Part shown: positions 40,663 to 52,326 of the stretch, in pieces
Layout: each line of letters opens with the position of its first letter
Position numbering within the stretch: position 1 is the stretch's first letter
Source of the DNA: Diplosphaera chodatii
Taxonomy: Eukaryota; Chlorophyta; Trebouxiophyceae; Prasiolales; Stichococcaceae
Length of the DNA stretch: 64,000 bases
Reading direction: 5' to 3'
NCBI GenBank assembly: GCA_032358165.1
Contig: JAALGY010000015.1
Location: 1,674,001 to 1,738,000 of the forward strand
Notes under the pieces: generated by a model
What the model saw: the letters and a program-made list of their open reading frames with translations, nothing else
Told to the model about the DNA's origin: nothing
The model's database searches: none
Program-made: the position numbers and the translations under genes

Positions 40663-41850
40663 ATGCTCCCATCGAAGTGCTGGACTCGTTTACATATTTG
40701 GGGGTTGACATCTCCAGTCGTAGTTCTTTTGCTGCCGCTAGCATCGGCAGAGCGGCCTCCGCCCAGCGCGCGGCACTTGCATTGCAGCATCGTTGCCATG
40801 ACCTAAGCTTGCATGACCCAGCACTGCAGCTGCACTTGTTCGATGCACTAGTACGTCCTGTTATGCTTTATGGTGTCGAAACATGGGGTCCTGGGGCGCT
40901 GTGCGGTAGTGGCATGGACACTTGTGAGCTTGTCCATCGGAAGTTTCTTCGGTCTGTTCTTGGTGTGCGCACAGGCACTCCCAACGTGGCGGTGTTGGGG
41001 GAGCTTGGGCGATTCCCGGTGGCACACACGGCAACGCTGGCCATCTGCCGGTTCTGGAATCGGCTGGTCGCGATGCCGGACACACGCCTCACCAAGCAGG
41101 CATTCCTGGAGAACTGTGCTCTGGCCACCCGGCCGGGGCGCAGCAAGACCAGCTCAGCATGCTGGGCTGCCCAGGTGTGCTCGTTCCTGCACTTCATGTC
41201 ACCCATCGTTGACGGCGTGCCGCAGCGCATTGACACTTCGGTTGTCAGTGCACACCTGCAGCGCCGCACATTCGATGCTGTGAATGGCAGCGACTTGCGC
41301 AAAGTGCGTGAGTGGCTGGGAGTCAGGGGCCCTGTGAACGGTGACAACTACCAGCTGGCCGGCTACTTGCAGGCAGTCGCCTCCAAGACCGGTCGTCGGC
41401 GGTTTAGCACAGTTTCGGATGGGCAGTCACATGCTGGGGGTGGAAACAGGGAGGTGGCAGCGTCTGCCGCGGGCAGAGCGGCTGTGTCAGCGGTGTAGCT
41501 GCGGCGTGGTGGATGATGAGGCGCATATGGTCTGGGGTTGTCCAGCTCTAGTAGATCAGAGGGTGCAGCATTCTGAGCTGTTTCAGGATAGCGACATCAC
41601 CTCAGTGGCGGACTTTATGCAGCAAGATGCCGGGCAACTGGCAGCCTTTTTGCGGGTTTGTCATGATCATTGTGCAGAGTTGGAGGGGTGTACATCCAAC
41701 CGGGCTTGAGTGGAACCATCCTGTCAGCGGGGAGTGAACGGTTTCGGACACGACTCGTTGTGCATGTTGCTCTGGGTTATTCCGCCAGAGCCTGTGGCTA
41801 GGCCAAAATGGCCCACCACCAGTATGTAATCAATGTCAATGTCAAATGTC
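40663..41850 (+). mobile_element. LINE-A copy 4, plus orientation, head-to-head with copy 3
   Basis: Begins inside ORF2 (ATGCTCCCATCGAAGTGCTG) and runs to the (TGTCAA)n tail at about 41830-41850. It is the only LINE-A copy on the plus strand. Confidence 0.88.
40677..41709 (+). pseudogene. LINE-A ORF2 C-terminal part of copy 4 (1-base frameshift)
   Basis: Encodes the region after the reverse transcriptase core: DSFTYLGVDISSRSSFAAAS, VMLYGVETWGPGALCGSGMD and KFLRSVLGVRTGTPNVAVL. At about 41400 the sequence reads ggcggTttagcac where other copies read ggcggttagcac. That extra base moves the zinc-knuckle end (CQRCSCGVVDDEAHMVWGC) to another frame, ending at 41709. Non-functional. Confidence 0.85.
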
Positions 41851-41912
41851 AGTACAGACAGGGCGCTGTTAGGGGACCGGATTGCGCCGGGCGCAGCCCG
41901 GCCCCAACACCC

Positions 41913-43530
41913 CTAGCAGACATGGTTGGGGGTGGGTTTGGGGGTGGCTGGCGCCTTTGCTGGAGAGGGTGATGTTCCCTCAGCCAAAGTGGGGCCACTC
42001 GGTGATGTGTGAGGAGTGGGCTCAACAGGCAGCACAGCAAAGCGTGATGCAATGCCAAGGGGAGCAACAGCAGGGTGAGGGCCAAGAGCGCTTGGCCGCC
42101 GCTGTCGGCGCGGCGCGAGGTGATGCTGTGCAAATTGCATAGCATCTGCGGCTGCGCGGCGTGCGTTCGCCACCGGAGCTGCGTCCTGGGCTGCATGGTG
42201 CTGGCTCCTGCGCAGCTGTGTCGCTGCGTCCCGACGCTGCGGTGCCACACTCTCAAAAATTGAAACACCGCAAGTGCGGGGAAGGCGCGCTTTCGCGCTG
42301 CACATCCTGCGCACAAAAGCACCATCGTCAATGCTGACAACAGCCAGACCGGTCTTCTGCTTGCTGACACGCATCACGGTGATGTGCTGTGCAGCATCTT
42401 GCAAGCAAAGCTTGCTGGTGCAGAAACCCTGTACTGCCGCTGCGGCAACATCGCTGCTGCTGCCTGCTGCAAAATCCAAGCCGCTGAAGACCCATGCTGC
42501 TGATCCAGTGCTGCTGCTGCGTGCTGGGAGCCGCGGCTGCTGCTGTGGATCAATGCTGGGCCGGCTGGTTGCTGTTGGCTGCTGTGGCAATGCTGCTGCT
42601 GATGCCGTTGCTGATGTTGTAGGCTGGCTGCTGGGAGCTGCTGGCGCGGGTGCTGCATGCTGCTCTGGAGCTGCATGCTGCCTGTCCGGTGCCATCTGCT
42701 GCTCCTGGCTGCTGCTGTTGGGCTGTGGCTGCTGCACATGTATGACAAGCTTGACTGGCTGGCATTGCTGCTGCAGTGCCGCTTGCTGATGTGCTGCTGC
42801 CTCAAGTTTCAGCTGCTGCACCTCGGCCTCAAGAGACGCAATCCTGCGCAAGTATGACATTGACATTGACATTGATTACATACTGGTGGTGGGCCATTTT
42901 GGCCTAGCCACAGGCTCTGGCGGAATAACCCAGAGCAACATGCACAACGAGTCGTGTCCGAAACCGTTCACTCCCCGCTGACAGGATGGTTCCACTCAAG
43001 CCCGGTTGGATGTACACCCCTCCAACTCTGCACAATGATCATGACAAACCCGCAAAAAGGCTGCCAGTTGCCCGGCATCCTGCTGCATAAAGTCCGCCAC
43101 TGAGGTGATGTCGCTGTCCTGAAACAGCTCAGAATGCTGCACCCTCTGATCTACTAGAGCAGGACACCCCCAGACCATGTGCGCCTCATCATCCACCACG
43201 CCGCAGCTACACCGCTGACACAGCCGCTCTGCCCGCGGCAGACGCTGCCACCTCCCTGTCTCCACCCCCAGCATGTGACTGCCCATCCGAAACGCTATGG
43301 CGCAATGGCAGCGTTGGACGAGGGCTGTGGGACTGCACAGCCTGCACTGGAATCACCCTGAGCAGTCTGGGCAGTCACGTGATCCAAGTCAGCATCATCT
43401 GCAGTTGCATGCACGCATGCAAGTCCACGCAGGGGGCTCCTGGGTGGCCGCTGCTGAGCAGCAGGCGCCGTATAGGCCTCGCTGATGGGTGCCGCGTTGT
43501 GCGTGCAGGACTGCTGACTCAAATCGGCGC
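41913..43530 (-). pseudogene. LINE-A ORF1 of copy 5, split by nested insertion
   Basis: C-terminal two thirds (stop TAG 41913-41915; coiled coil ASLEAEVQQLKLEAAAHQQA; domain FCTSKLCLQDAAQHITVMRV) and N-terminal part (SEAYTAPAAQQRP, LACVHATADDADLDHVTAQT) on either side of copy 6. The first 80 codons or so, with the SAP-like motif, are missing. Confidence 0.75.
42858..43290 (-). mobile_element. LINE-A copy 6, short 3' fragment nested in copy 5
   Basis: (TTGACA)n tail on plus at the left, 3' UTR and ORF2 end. The 5' truncation is after CCCATCCGAAACG. Flanked by TATG, which is single in the uninterrupted sequence (copy 2, near 33820). Confidence 0.8.
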
Positions 43531-43537
43531 TGGAGCG

Positions 43538-44697
43538 GCGGTGGGAGTCCAGGATGGGACCGAAAGTGAAGGTGAAGGCGACGGCGGGTGCTGGCAGGTG
43601 AGGTGTTGAGGGTGTAGGTGAGGGTGAGCGGCGGTGGGAGTCCAGGATGGGACCAAAAGTGAAGGCGAAGGCGACGGCGGGTGCTGGCAGGTGAGGTGTG
43701 AGGGTGTAGGTGAAGGTGAGTGGCGGTGGGAGTCCAGGATGGGACCGAAAGTGAAGGCGAAGGCGACGGCGGGTGCTGACCAGGTGAGGTGTGAGGGTGT
43801 AGATGGCGGTGAGCGGTGGTGGGAGTCCAGGATGGGACCGAAAGTGAAGGTGAAGGTGACGGCGGGTGCTGGCAGGTGAGGTGTGAGGGTGTAGGCGAAG
43901 GTGAGTGGTGGTGGGAGTCCAGGATGGGACCGAAAGTGAAGGTGAAGGCGGCGGCGGGTGCTGACAGGTGGAGTGTGAGGGTGTAGGTGAAGGTGAGTGG
44001 TGGTGGGAGTCCAGGATGGGACTGAAGGTGAAGGTGAAGGCGACGGCGGGTGCTGGCAGGTGAGGTGTGAGGGTGTAGGTGAAGGTGAGCGGCGGTGGGA
44101 GCCCAGGGTGGGACTGAAAGTGAAGGTGAAGGCGGCGGCGGGTGCTGACCAGGTGAGGTGTGAGGGTGTAGGTGAGGGTGAGCGGCGGTGGGAGTCCAGA
44201 ATGGGACCAACAGTGAAGGTGAAGGCGACGGCGGGTGCTGCAGGTGAGGTGTGAGGGTGTAGGTGAAGGTGAGCGGCGGTGGGAGTCCAGGATGGGACCA
44301 AAAGTGAAGGTGAAGGCGACGGCGGGTGCTGGCAGGAAAGGTGTGAGGGTGTAGGAGACGGTGAGCGGCGGTGGGAGTCCAGGATGGGACCGAAGGTGAA
44401 GGTGAAGGCGACGGCGGGTGCTCGCTGGTGAGGTGTGAGGGTGTAGGTGAAGGTGAGCGGCGGTGGGAGTCCAGGATGGGACTGAAAGTGAAGGTGAAGG
44501 CGACGGCGGGTGCTGGCAGGTGAGGTGTGAGGGTGTAGGTGAAGGTGAGTGGCGGTGGGAGCCCAGAATGGGATTGAAAGTGAAGGTGGAGATGACGGCG
44601 GGTGCTGGCAGGCGAGGTGTGAGGGTGTAGGCGGTGTGCGTCGGCGTGAGTGTGGTGGGCATTCACCGTAGTCGTGTGAGACAGTGCTTCAGATGTT
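43538..44697. repeat. 93-bp minisatellite, block 1 (about 12 units)
   Basis: Units start at GTCCAGGATGGGA (43547, 43640, 43732, 43825...), period 92-93 bp. Since 93 is 31 codons, several frames stay open for hundreds of codons on the minus strand. The block ends with a 60-bp junction (GTGTGCGTCGGCGTGAGTGT...) that also follows the LINE-B stop codon at 47335-47400. Confidence 0.9.
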
Positions 44698-45346
44698 TGA
44701 CAAACAAACAAACAAAATTGTTTGTTTGTTTGTTTTTTACAAAGGGCGTCCAGACCAGAACCAAGCTCAAGAACAAGGCTCTGCGGCACAATGCGGCTTC
44801 TCACGTGTGAACGTGAGGGCGGCTGAGTATGTCATCAAAACGTCATGTTCGAAATATGTCGATGGAGGACACTGAAACCACAAGGGAATGCAGGGCCCAT
44901 GAGACCAGCGAAAGGCAATAGTCCCGATGAGGAAGGCTACCTAATGGTCGTACAAGTGCGGGGACCTAGCGGCGGCGGCAGCAATGCCACGCACTCGCGG
45001 CGAAGTCGCACCGCTGCGGGTCTATCACTCTAGAAATGTCAAAACGTCTGTCTGTCCACGTGCCACGGCACCCGCGGGTAAACCCAGAAAACCCCGCGCA
45101 GACATGCAGGGACCGGTTGCGTACAAGTACGCCGAGCTCTGGGCCCGCTGGGACCGGATACGCCGCGAGGCGCCCTGCATGCTGGTGAAAGCAACCAAAC
45201 CCAAAGGGACTGAGGGCTGGCGCTGGCAAACAACAGAGGGCTGGCGGCTGACGCCGCAAGCTGTCCGATATGCACAACACCGGGCACCAGGGTCTTCTGA
45301 GGCAGGTGCTCCCATCCGCGCGGGCTCCGCGGGTGGCCGCTGCTAG
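44698..45346 (-). mobile_element. Family C retroposon, subtype C1, second copy
   Basis: Starts with TTTGACAAACAAACAAAC...TTGTTTGTTTG, a small inverted arrangement of the tail repeat. It then matches 25217-25778. It extends about 85 bases beyond the other copy's point of divergence. Confidence 0.65.
44984..45346 (+). CDS. Small ORF inside C1 retroposon, longer copy, unknown function
   Basis: 120 codons from GTG, or an ATG slightly downstream. Shares VAYKYAELWARWDRIRREAP and CMLVKATKPKG with the copy at 25487 and continues with EGWRWQTTEGWRLTPQAVRY. No family recognised. Antisense to the retroposon. Confidence 0.2.
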   Translation: MPRTRGEVAPLRVYHSRNVKTSVCPRATAPAGKPRKPRADMQGPVAYKYAELWARWDRIRREAPCMLVKATKPKGTEGWRWQTTEGWRLTPQAVRYAQHRAPGSSEAGAPIRAGSAGGRC

Positions 45347-47391
45347 GTGTTGTCATGCTACTAAGGTTTGGTCTTGCTCTTGCTCTTGTTCTTGATCTCG
45401 GCCCAGTGCTGACTGGGCAGATGAGGTACGGGCGTATAGGTGAGGTTGAATGGTGGTGGGAGTCCAGGATGGGACTGAGAGTGAAGGTGAAGGCGACGGC
45501 GGGCTCGCAAGCGAGGTGCGAGGGTGTAGGTGAAGGTGAGTGGTGGTGGGAGTCCAAGATGGGACCGAAGGTGAAGGTGAGGGCGACGGCGGGTGCTGGC
45601 AGGTGAGGTGTGAGGGTGTAGGTGAAGGTGAGTGGCGGCGGGAGTCCAAGATGGGACCGAAGGCGAAGGTGAAGGCGGCGGCGGGTGCTGGCAGGCCAGG
45701 TGTGGAGGGTGTAGGCGAAGGTGAGCGGCGGTGGGAGTCCAGGATGGGACTGAATGTGAAGGTGGTGGTGACGGCGGGTGCTGGCAGGTGAGGTGTGAGG
45801 GTGTAGGTGGGGGTGGGTGGTGGTGGGAGCCCAGAATGGGATTGAAGGTGAACGTGAAGGCGGCGGCGGGTGCTGGCAGGTGAGGTGCGAGGGTGTAGGT
45901 GACGGTGAGCAGTGGTGGGAGTCCAGGATGGGACTGAAGGTGAAGGTGAAGGCGACGGCGGGTGCTGGTAGGTGAGGTGTGAGGGTGTAGGCGAAGGTGA
46001 GCGGCGGTGGGAGTCCAGGATGGGACCGAAAGTGAAGGTGAAGGCGGCGGCGGGTGCTGACAGGTGGAGTGTGAGGGGTGTAGGCGAAGGTGAGTGGCGG
46101 CGGGAGTCCAAGATGGGACCGAAAGTGATGGTGAAGGCGACGGCGGGTGCTGGCAGGTGAGGTGTGAGGGTGTAGGTGAAGGTGAGTGGCGGTGGGAGCC
46201 CAGCATGGGATTGAAAGTGAAGGTGAAGGCGACGGCGGGTGCTGGCAGGTGAGGTGTGAGGGTGTAGGCGGTGTGCGTCGGCGTGAGTGTGGTGGGCTTT
46301 CACCGTAGTCGTGCGAGACAGTGCTTCAGATGAGTTGGAGGAGTCCAGGATGGGACTGAGAGTGAAGGTGAAGGCGACGGCGGGCTCGCAAGCGAGGTGC
46401 GAGGGTGTAGGTGAAGGTGAGTGGTGGTGGGAGTCCAAGATGGGACCGAAGGTGAAGGTGAGGGCGACGGCGGGTGCTGGCAGGTGAGGTGTGAGGGTGT
46501 AGGTGAGGGTGAGTGGCGGCGGGAGTCCAGGATGGGACCGAAGGCGAAGGTGAAGGCGGCGGCGGGTGCTGGCAGGCGAGGTGTGGAGGGTGTAGGCGAA
46601 GGTGAGCGGCGGTGGGAGTCCAGGATGGGACCGAAGGTGAAGGTGAAGGCGATGGCGGGTGCTGGCAGGTGAGGTGTGAGGGTGTAGGTGAAGGTGAGTG
46701 GCGGCGGGAGTCCAGGATGGGACCGAAGGCGAAGGTGAAGGCGGCGGCGGGTGCTGGCAGGCCAGGTGTGGAGGGTGTAGGCGAAGGTGAGCGGCGGTGG
46801 GAGTCCAGGATGGGACTGAATGTGAAGGTGGTGGTGACGGCGGGTGCTGGCAGGTGAGGTGTGAGGGTGTAGGTGGGGGTGGGTGGTGGTGGGAGCCCAG
46901 AATGGGATTGAAGGTGAACGTGAAGGCGGCGGCGGGTGCTGGCAGGTGAGGTGCGAGGGTGTAGGTGACGGTGAGCAGTGGTGGGAGTCCAGGATGGGAC
47001 TGAAGGTGAAGGTGAAGGCGACGGCGGGTGCTGGTAGGTGAGGTGTGAGGGTGTAGGCGAAGGTGAGCGGCGGTGGGAGTCCAGGATGGGACCGAAAGTG
47101 AAGGTGAAGGCGGCGGCGGGTGCTGACAGGTGGAGTGTGAGGGGTGTAGGCGAAGGTGAGTGGCGGCGGGAGTCCAAGATGGGACCGAAAGTGATGGTGA
47201 AGGCGACGGCGGGTGCTGGCAGGTGAGGTGTGAGGGTGTAGGTGAAGGTGAGTGGCGGTGGGAGCCCAGCATGGGATTGAAAGTGAAGGTGAAGGCGACG
47301 GCGGGTGCTGGCAGGTGAGGTGTGAGGGTGTAGGCGGTGTGCGTCGGCGTGAGTGTGGTGGGCATTCACCGTAGTCGTGCGAGACAGTGCT
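45347..47391. repeat. 93-bp minisatellite, block 2, internally duplicated
   Basis: About 20 units of the same minisatellite. The block 45462-46340 is repeated at 46343-47400, with two extra units in the second copy (offset 881 at the start, 1066 at the end). Each copy ends in the LINE-B 3' junction (...GACAGTGCTTCAGATGAGTT). The first 80 bases or so (45347-45430) are unique. Confidence 0.88.
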
Positions 47392-50300
47392 TCAGATGAG
47401 TTGGAGGCGCGGTGGGGAGGCAGCCGTCGGGGGTGGCTGCTGCGATGTTTGCGGCGGGGGTCCAGGGCGGGACTCAGGCTGGGGCTGAGGTTGGCGCTGA
47501 GGTTGTGGACGTGATTGTGACTGTGGCGGTGGACGTACTGCTGGCAGCGGCACTGGGTGAGTGGCCGTCCAGCGGACGACAAGGTCTCGGCCGTTCATGC
47601 TGCAGAGGCCGCTCGCGATCCAGATCCTTTTGAAGTCGGTCATGGGGTTGTTGTCGTCGTCAATCTGCTGGCCTCGCTGAGCTCCAGTCATGTGCGCGTC
47701 GCACTGCTGTGCTAGCTCCGTGGGGGACGTGTAGGCGGCAGTGAACTCGGTGCGCATCGACTGCACGGCGGAGTGGAGGGTGGCGGCGGCGATAGATGTA
47801 GATGAGGGTGTGGGGCCACCATGGTGGACTGCACAGTGGGCGTCCCAGGCCTTCTGTAGGTAGGTGACCCGAAGCCGGGTCCACAGCTCAAGGTCTAGGC
47901 GGCCAGGGTGCCAGGCAGTGGGGTCGCCGGCGATGATGACGTCAGGAGTGGTTGGGGGTGTGTGGCCGCCGTCGATGGCAGCCCACAAGTCGCAGAGCCA
48001 CTGGAGGGCAGGGCGTGTGAGCGGGCAGTGGAGGAGGACGTGGGTGGTGTTGGCAACGGTGGTGGGCTGCAGGGTGGCGGGGTTGTTGACGAGCGGGGTA
48101 CGGCAAGCCGGCCAGCGGCAGCAGGCCCTCTGCATGGGGGTGTCACCTGACATGTCGACAGCGGCGTGCTTATAGCGGCAGTAGGTGAGGAAGGATGGTG
48201 TGCGGAGTTGGCAGTGAAGGGCTCGCCAGGCGACGGCAACATCGGCCTTGCGGATGTTGGTGCCGCAGAGCTGTTCCCAGCAGCGGCGGTACTTGGAGGC
48301 GACGGCAGGGGCGGTGTTGTCCTGAGGAGGATGGCGTGATTGGTGGGGCCGGCGAGTGTGTGCTTGGGGCCGCTGCTGTGGGCTGCGGGCCCGTGCCGCC
48401 ATAGCGTGCACGCTTGGTTGGGGCCCTGTGATGGCGATGAAGCATGGGAGACGGTGTGGAGCTGCCGTTGACGAGGGCGAGCCAGGGCGTGGGGAGCTAG
48501 GTGTGGGTTGGTCGGCAGGGGGTGGGGAGTCTGGCTGAGTCGGCTGGGTGGGCGTCGGAGAAGTGGAGTGGGGTGCAGCAGCTGCTGTTATCGCCAGTGG
48601 TGCCTGCGGGGAGGTGCGTGTAACCCAGTCTGGGTGGTCGATGTGGTCCCGCTGAGCCGTGCGGTGCTGCTGGGCCTCGGTGATGACGGCATGCTCGGCG
48701 GCCTCGACGTGAGCGTAGCCTGGGGCGAACCAACGAGGGATGGCTGTGGGCTGCGTGGTGGCCAAGGTGATGCGGCCTTGCTGGAGAAGCTCCGACTCCA
48801 GGAGGTGTGCCGTTCCAAGGGAGACCTCGTACTCCATGAGGTTGCGGTCTTCTTCGCCGTAGCCATAGATGTCGGGGACGATGGTCAGATCAGCGAGCTC
48901 GGCAAGGAAGTAGGGGCGATCCATCTTCTTGTGAGCGGGCACGTCACTGTCGTTCCCGTCGGCCGATGGCGCTGCGCCAGCAGCCGCGCGGTGTGCGGGA
49001 GGTGACCACATGACGAGATGGCAGGGTTGCCAGGGGGGCTGGGCGTCGAGGAGTGAGGCAGCGTCGTCATGGGCAGCGAGGCTGTGGTCGAAGCGCACGC
49101 GGTAGAGTCGATCATCGCCCTGGCGGCGCACGAAGCGGTGGGCAGAGTCAACCTCCCACTGCTCCGAGACGTCGATTGACGGAGGACGTCCTGTGCCTGG
49201 GGCATCAGACGGGTGCGGGGGCGGCGGGTGGTATGGCGGGAGCCAGACACCAGCCGCACGCAGGCACACTTCCCACGCTGGGGGTTGGTGTGGGGCAAGG
49301 GCCAAGGCTGTGGTGGAGGGCGTGACGTCCGGCTGCTGAAGTGGGGGAGGCGGCAAAGGCGGGGGTGGCGGCAGAGGTGGGGGTGGCGGAAGCACTTGGC
49401 TTAGTGGGGAGGCGTGTGTACGAGGCGGACTGCGGTTGCGACGTCGGCTGCGGGTGGCAGCGGCGGTGGTGATGGCAGTGCTGGGTGCGCTGGAGGAGGT
49501 CGTTGAGTGACCGGCTGTGGTGGTTGGTGGCGGAGGGTCGGGCATGGCAGCCGCCTGAGATGCCAGTGCGTCTCTGACCAGCTGCAGGCTGTACATGGCG
49601 ATGCGCTGCCCAAGTGGTGCATCCAGGCCGAGGAGGTGTTCCTGGTGGCGGGCGGCGATGTGGGCGTGGGCGTCCAGGTGGTATGTGTGTCGGATGGTGT
49701 CGAGTGTGATGGGGACAGGTTGTCGTGCGAACACTCCTCTGAGTGCCTGCACATGCTGAACGAAGGCTGGCGGGCGGGGGAAGGCGTGGGCGTCAGGGCG
49801 GGCGGCGAGTGGCATGTGGACGGCGTCGAGGATGAGAGGCATGTACAGCCAGGAGCTGGTGGGGCGACGGCAGGCTGGCAGTGTGGCGTGGTCGTGGACG
49901 ACGCAATCCGGCACAAGGGAGGGGAGGCGGCGGCGTTGTGGTGGGGGGCAGGTGGTAGGGGGGCGGGCAGCTCGTCGTCGGTGACCAGTGAGCTGTGTGG
50001 TTGGCGGAGTGGGCCGAGTTGCAAGGGTCAGTGCAGGATCGTGCGGGCGAGGTGGCGGCGGCAGTGGGGTGCTCGCCAAGGGTGCTGCGGCTGAGGCGTC
50101 TGCGGCGGGTGCAGGCTCACGTGGGCTGGTCGTCGTGGGCGGTGCTGTCGCTGGAGGGTCCGGAGGGTGTGTGCCCGGCTGGCGAGGTGTATGGGGTGCG
50201 GCTGATGGCACTGGCAACGGAACGCTGCGAGTCGATTGCCGAGGCGGCAGTGGGGCGACGGGAAGGGCTGCCATGTCCGCCTGGTTGGTGTTCGCCTCGA

Positions 50301-51912
50301 GCGCTAGCCGCATGGTGGCATCAAGGGAGGCACGGATGACGGCAAGGTCCCCGCGTGCGACGGCAGCGAACTGGGGGTCGCCCTCGATGGCTGCCCGCAA
50401 GTCGTCAAGGGACCAAAGGCCAAGGGATGCAGCTCCGATGAGGTCGGCGTCGTGGGCAATAGGGTCAGCGATGGCACGTCGGCTGAAGAACAGGCGATCT
50501 CGCATGACGAGGCGGTGTGTATGCTGCTGCTCAGGGTCCAGCTTGCGCCCAATCCCGATGCGGTGAGCAGCCGCGACGCCGTCGCGCAGGCGTGGCGGGA
50601 GCGATGGCACAGTGGCGATGTCGAGAGTGGATGCCATGATGGCAGTTCCGAGGCCCCAACGGTGAAGGGCTCGGGCTGGCGCGTCGGTGTGGGGGATGGA
50701 GGATGCCGGAGCTCGCATGAGGTGAAAGCCGTGAATGGATTTCCACACTGCTGGCGTCGGCTGGAAGAGGCGGAACGCTCGCTTCGCTGCCAGGGCGGTG
50801 GCGAAGAGCTCAAGGGAGGGGGCGCCAGCGCCACCAGCTCGTCGGGAGAGGCCGCACACAAGTCGCTTCGGGTTGCAGTTGGCGGAGAGGGGGTCGGTGT
50901 TGTAGCGATTGCGACTGATGTAGCCGTAGATGAGGGTGTTGAGCTTCGCCAGTTGGGTGGCTGTGAGGGGGTCGAAGCTGAGGAGGTGCACCAGCTGCGA
51001 CTGCAGGTTCTGCTTGCCGACGTACGCCCGTCCAAAGAAGGAGATGGCGTGCTTGGACCACTGCAGGACCGCCTTGCCGATAAGGCCGATCCGGGAGTTG
51101 ATCTTGTGCTGGCGAGCGTCGATAGCGTCGCTGCCGCAGCCGACGATGACGCCCAAGTGGTTGACATATGTGTGGTGAGGGGTGTATGTGATGCCGGTGG
51201 CGGCACTGGTGTGGGCGGGTTGCTGGGCAGCCGAGCCGAACAGCAGGGACTTGGTCTTGGTGGGGTTGAGCTGGGCGCCCGAGGCGGCAGCGAAGGCGGC
51301 AACAGGTCCTTCGATGATCTTGTCGCAGTCCGCTGCGGAGGCGGCGTGGATGGTGGTGTCGTCGGCGTGCATGTGGCAAGGGGGAGCAGCTCCGCCAAAG
51401 GGGAGGGCGATGGGTTGCACGGCACCAGCGGCGACCATGTGTCGAGTGAGGGCGGCAAGAGTCTGGAGCTGCAGGATGTAGAGCAGTGACGAGGGGGGGC
51501 TGCCTTGGAGTGCGCCGCTGTTGATGGGAATGGGGTCGGTGGGGGCGCCGTTGACGCGGATGCGCCCAAGGGTGTCGGTCATAAAGAGGGCAGCCCAGCG
51601 CTGGGCGCCCTCTCCAAACCGCATGGCCTCCATGACCCTCAAGGTCCAGGCTCGGTCCATCCAGTCGAAGGCCTTGGCGAAGTCGAGGAAGAGCATGGCT
51701 CCATCGGTGTCATGGGTGGTGAGGAGGTCGGCGAGCTCGGTGTGGTTGAGGATGTTGTCGCCAATCCAGCGGCCGGGGAGGAAGCCAGTCTGTGTGGGGT
51801 CGATGACGGGTCCAAGGGCGTGGGCGAGGCGGGTGGCAAAGGCGCGGGAAGCGATCTTGACGTCGGCGTTGATGCCTGCGATAGGTCGGCGGTTGGCGAG
51901 GTCGCGGGCATC
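47392..51912 (-). pseudogene. LINE-B polyprotein: reverse transcriptase, Pro-rich linker, zinc finger (5' truncated)
   Basis: About 1,500 codons open. The reverse transcriptase begins at its first blocks (DLANRRPIAGINADVKIASR, TQTGFLPGRWIGDN). Then come MLFLDFAKAFDWMDRAWTLR, the QG block GALQGSPPSSLLYI and the catalytic block CHMHADDTTIHA (HADD at 51358-51369, where most LINEs have YADD or FADD). After the thumb (GAGAPSLELFATALAAKRAF) comes a very long tail: Pro/Ala/Thr-rich segments, an IDVSEQWEVDSAHRFVRRQ segment of unknown function, and a zinc-finger end (CRWPACRTP...HVLLHC). The final residues are ASPPRLQLI. Endonuclease and ORF1 are absent, so it is a dead-on-arrival copy. Confidence 0.82.
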
Positions 51913-51914
51913 GT
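47392..51914 (-). mobile_element. LINE-B copy 2, 5' truncated, uninterrupted ORF
   Basis: The longest uninterrupted LINE-B. It starts inside the reverse transcriptase at the point where another LINE-B 3' end abuts (51915) and runs to the stop codon TGA at 47392. The minisatellite follows 3' of it. Confidence 0.88.
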
Positions 51915-52326
51915 GCTTCAGATGAGTTGGAGGCGCGGTGGGGAGGCAGCCATCGGGGGTGGTTGCTGCGATGTTTGCGGCGGGGGTCCAGGGCGGGACT
52001 CAGGCTGGGGCTGAGGTTGGCGCTGAGGCTGTGGACGTGATTGTGACTGTGGCTGTGGACGTACTGCTGGCAGCGGCACTGGGTGAGTGGCCGTCCAGCG
52101 GACGACAAGGTCTCGGCCGTTCATGCTGCAGAGGCCGCTCGCGATCCAGATCCTTTTGAAGTCGGTCATGGGGTTGTTGTCGTCGTCAATCTGCTGGCCT
52201 CGCTGAGCTCCAGTCATGTGCGCGTCGCACTGCTGTGCTAGCTCCGTGGGGGACGTGTAGGCGGCAGTGAACTCGGTGCGCATCGACAGGACGGCGGAGT
52301 GGAGGGTGGCGGCGGCGATATGGATG

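Larger units (their letters stand above)
41857..43538 (-). mobile_element. LINE-A copy 5 (ORF1 region), with a nested LINE-A fragment
   Basis: Carries the end of ORF1, the UAG/stem-loop junction and the first bases of ORF2, then stops at the tail of copy 4. It is split by copy 6 at 42858-43290. It resumes with the ORF1 N-terminal half and ends where the minisatellite starts (about 43538). Confidence 0.8.

Noticed and set aside
37776..41850. A single LINE-A insertion rearranged by twin priming
   Set aside because: Both arms have their own (TGTCAA)n tail and they overlap in sequence content, so one target-primed event cannot explain them.
43295..47365. Very long minus-strand open frames (up to about 670 codons) rich in His, Pro, Ser and Thr
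   Set aside because: They are translations of the 93-bp minisatellite. Its codon-multiple period keeps several frames open at once, and the overlapping frames have equally repetitive products.
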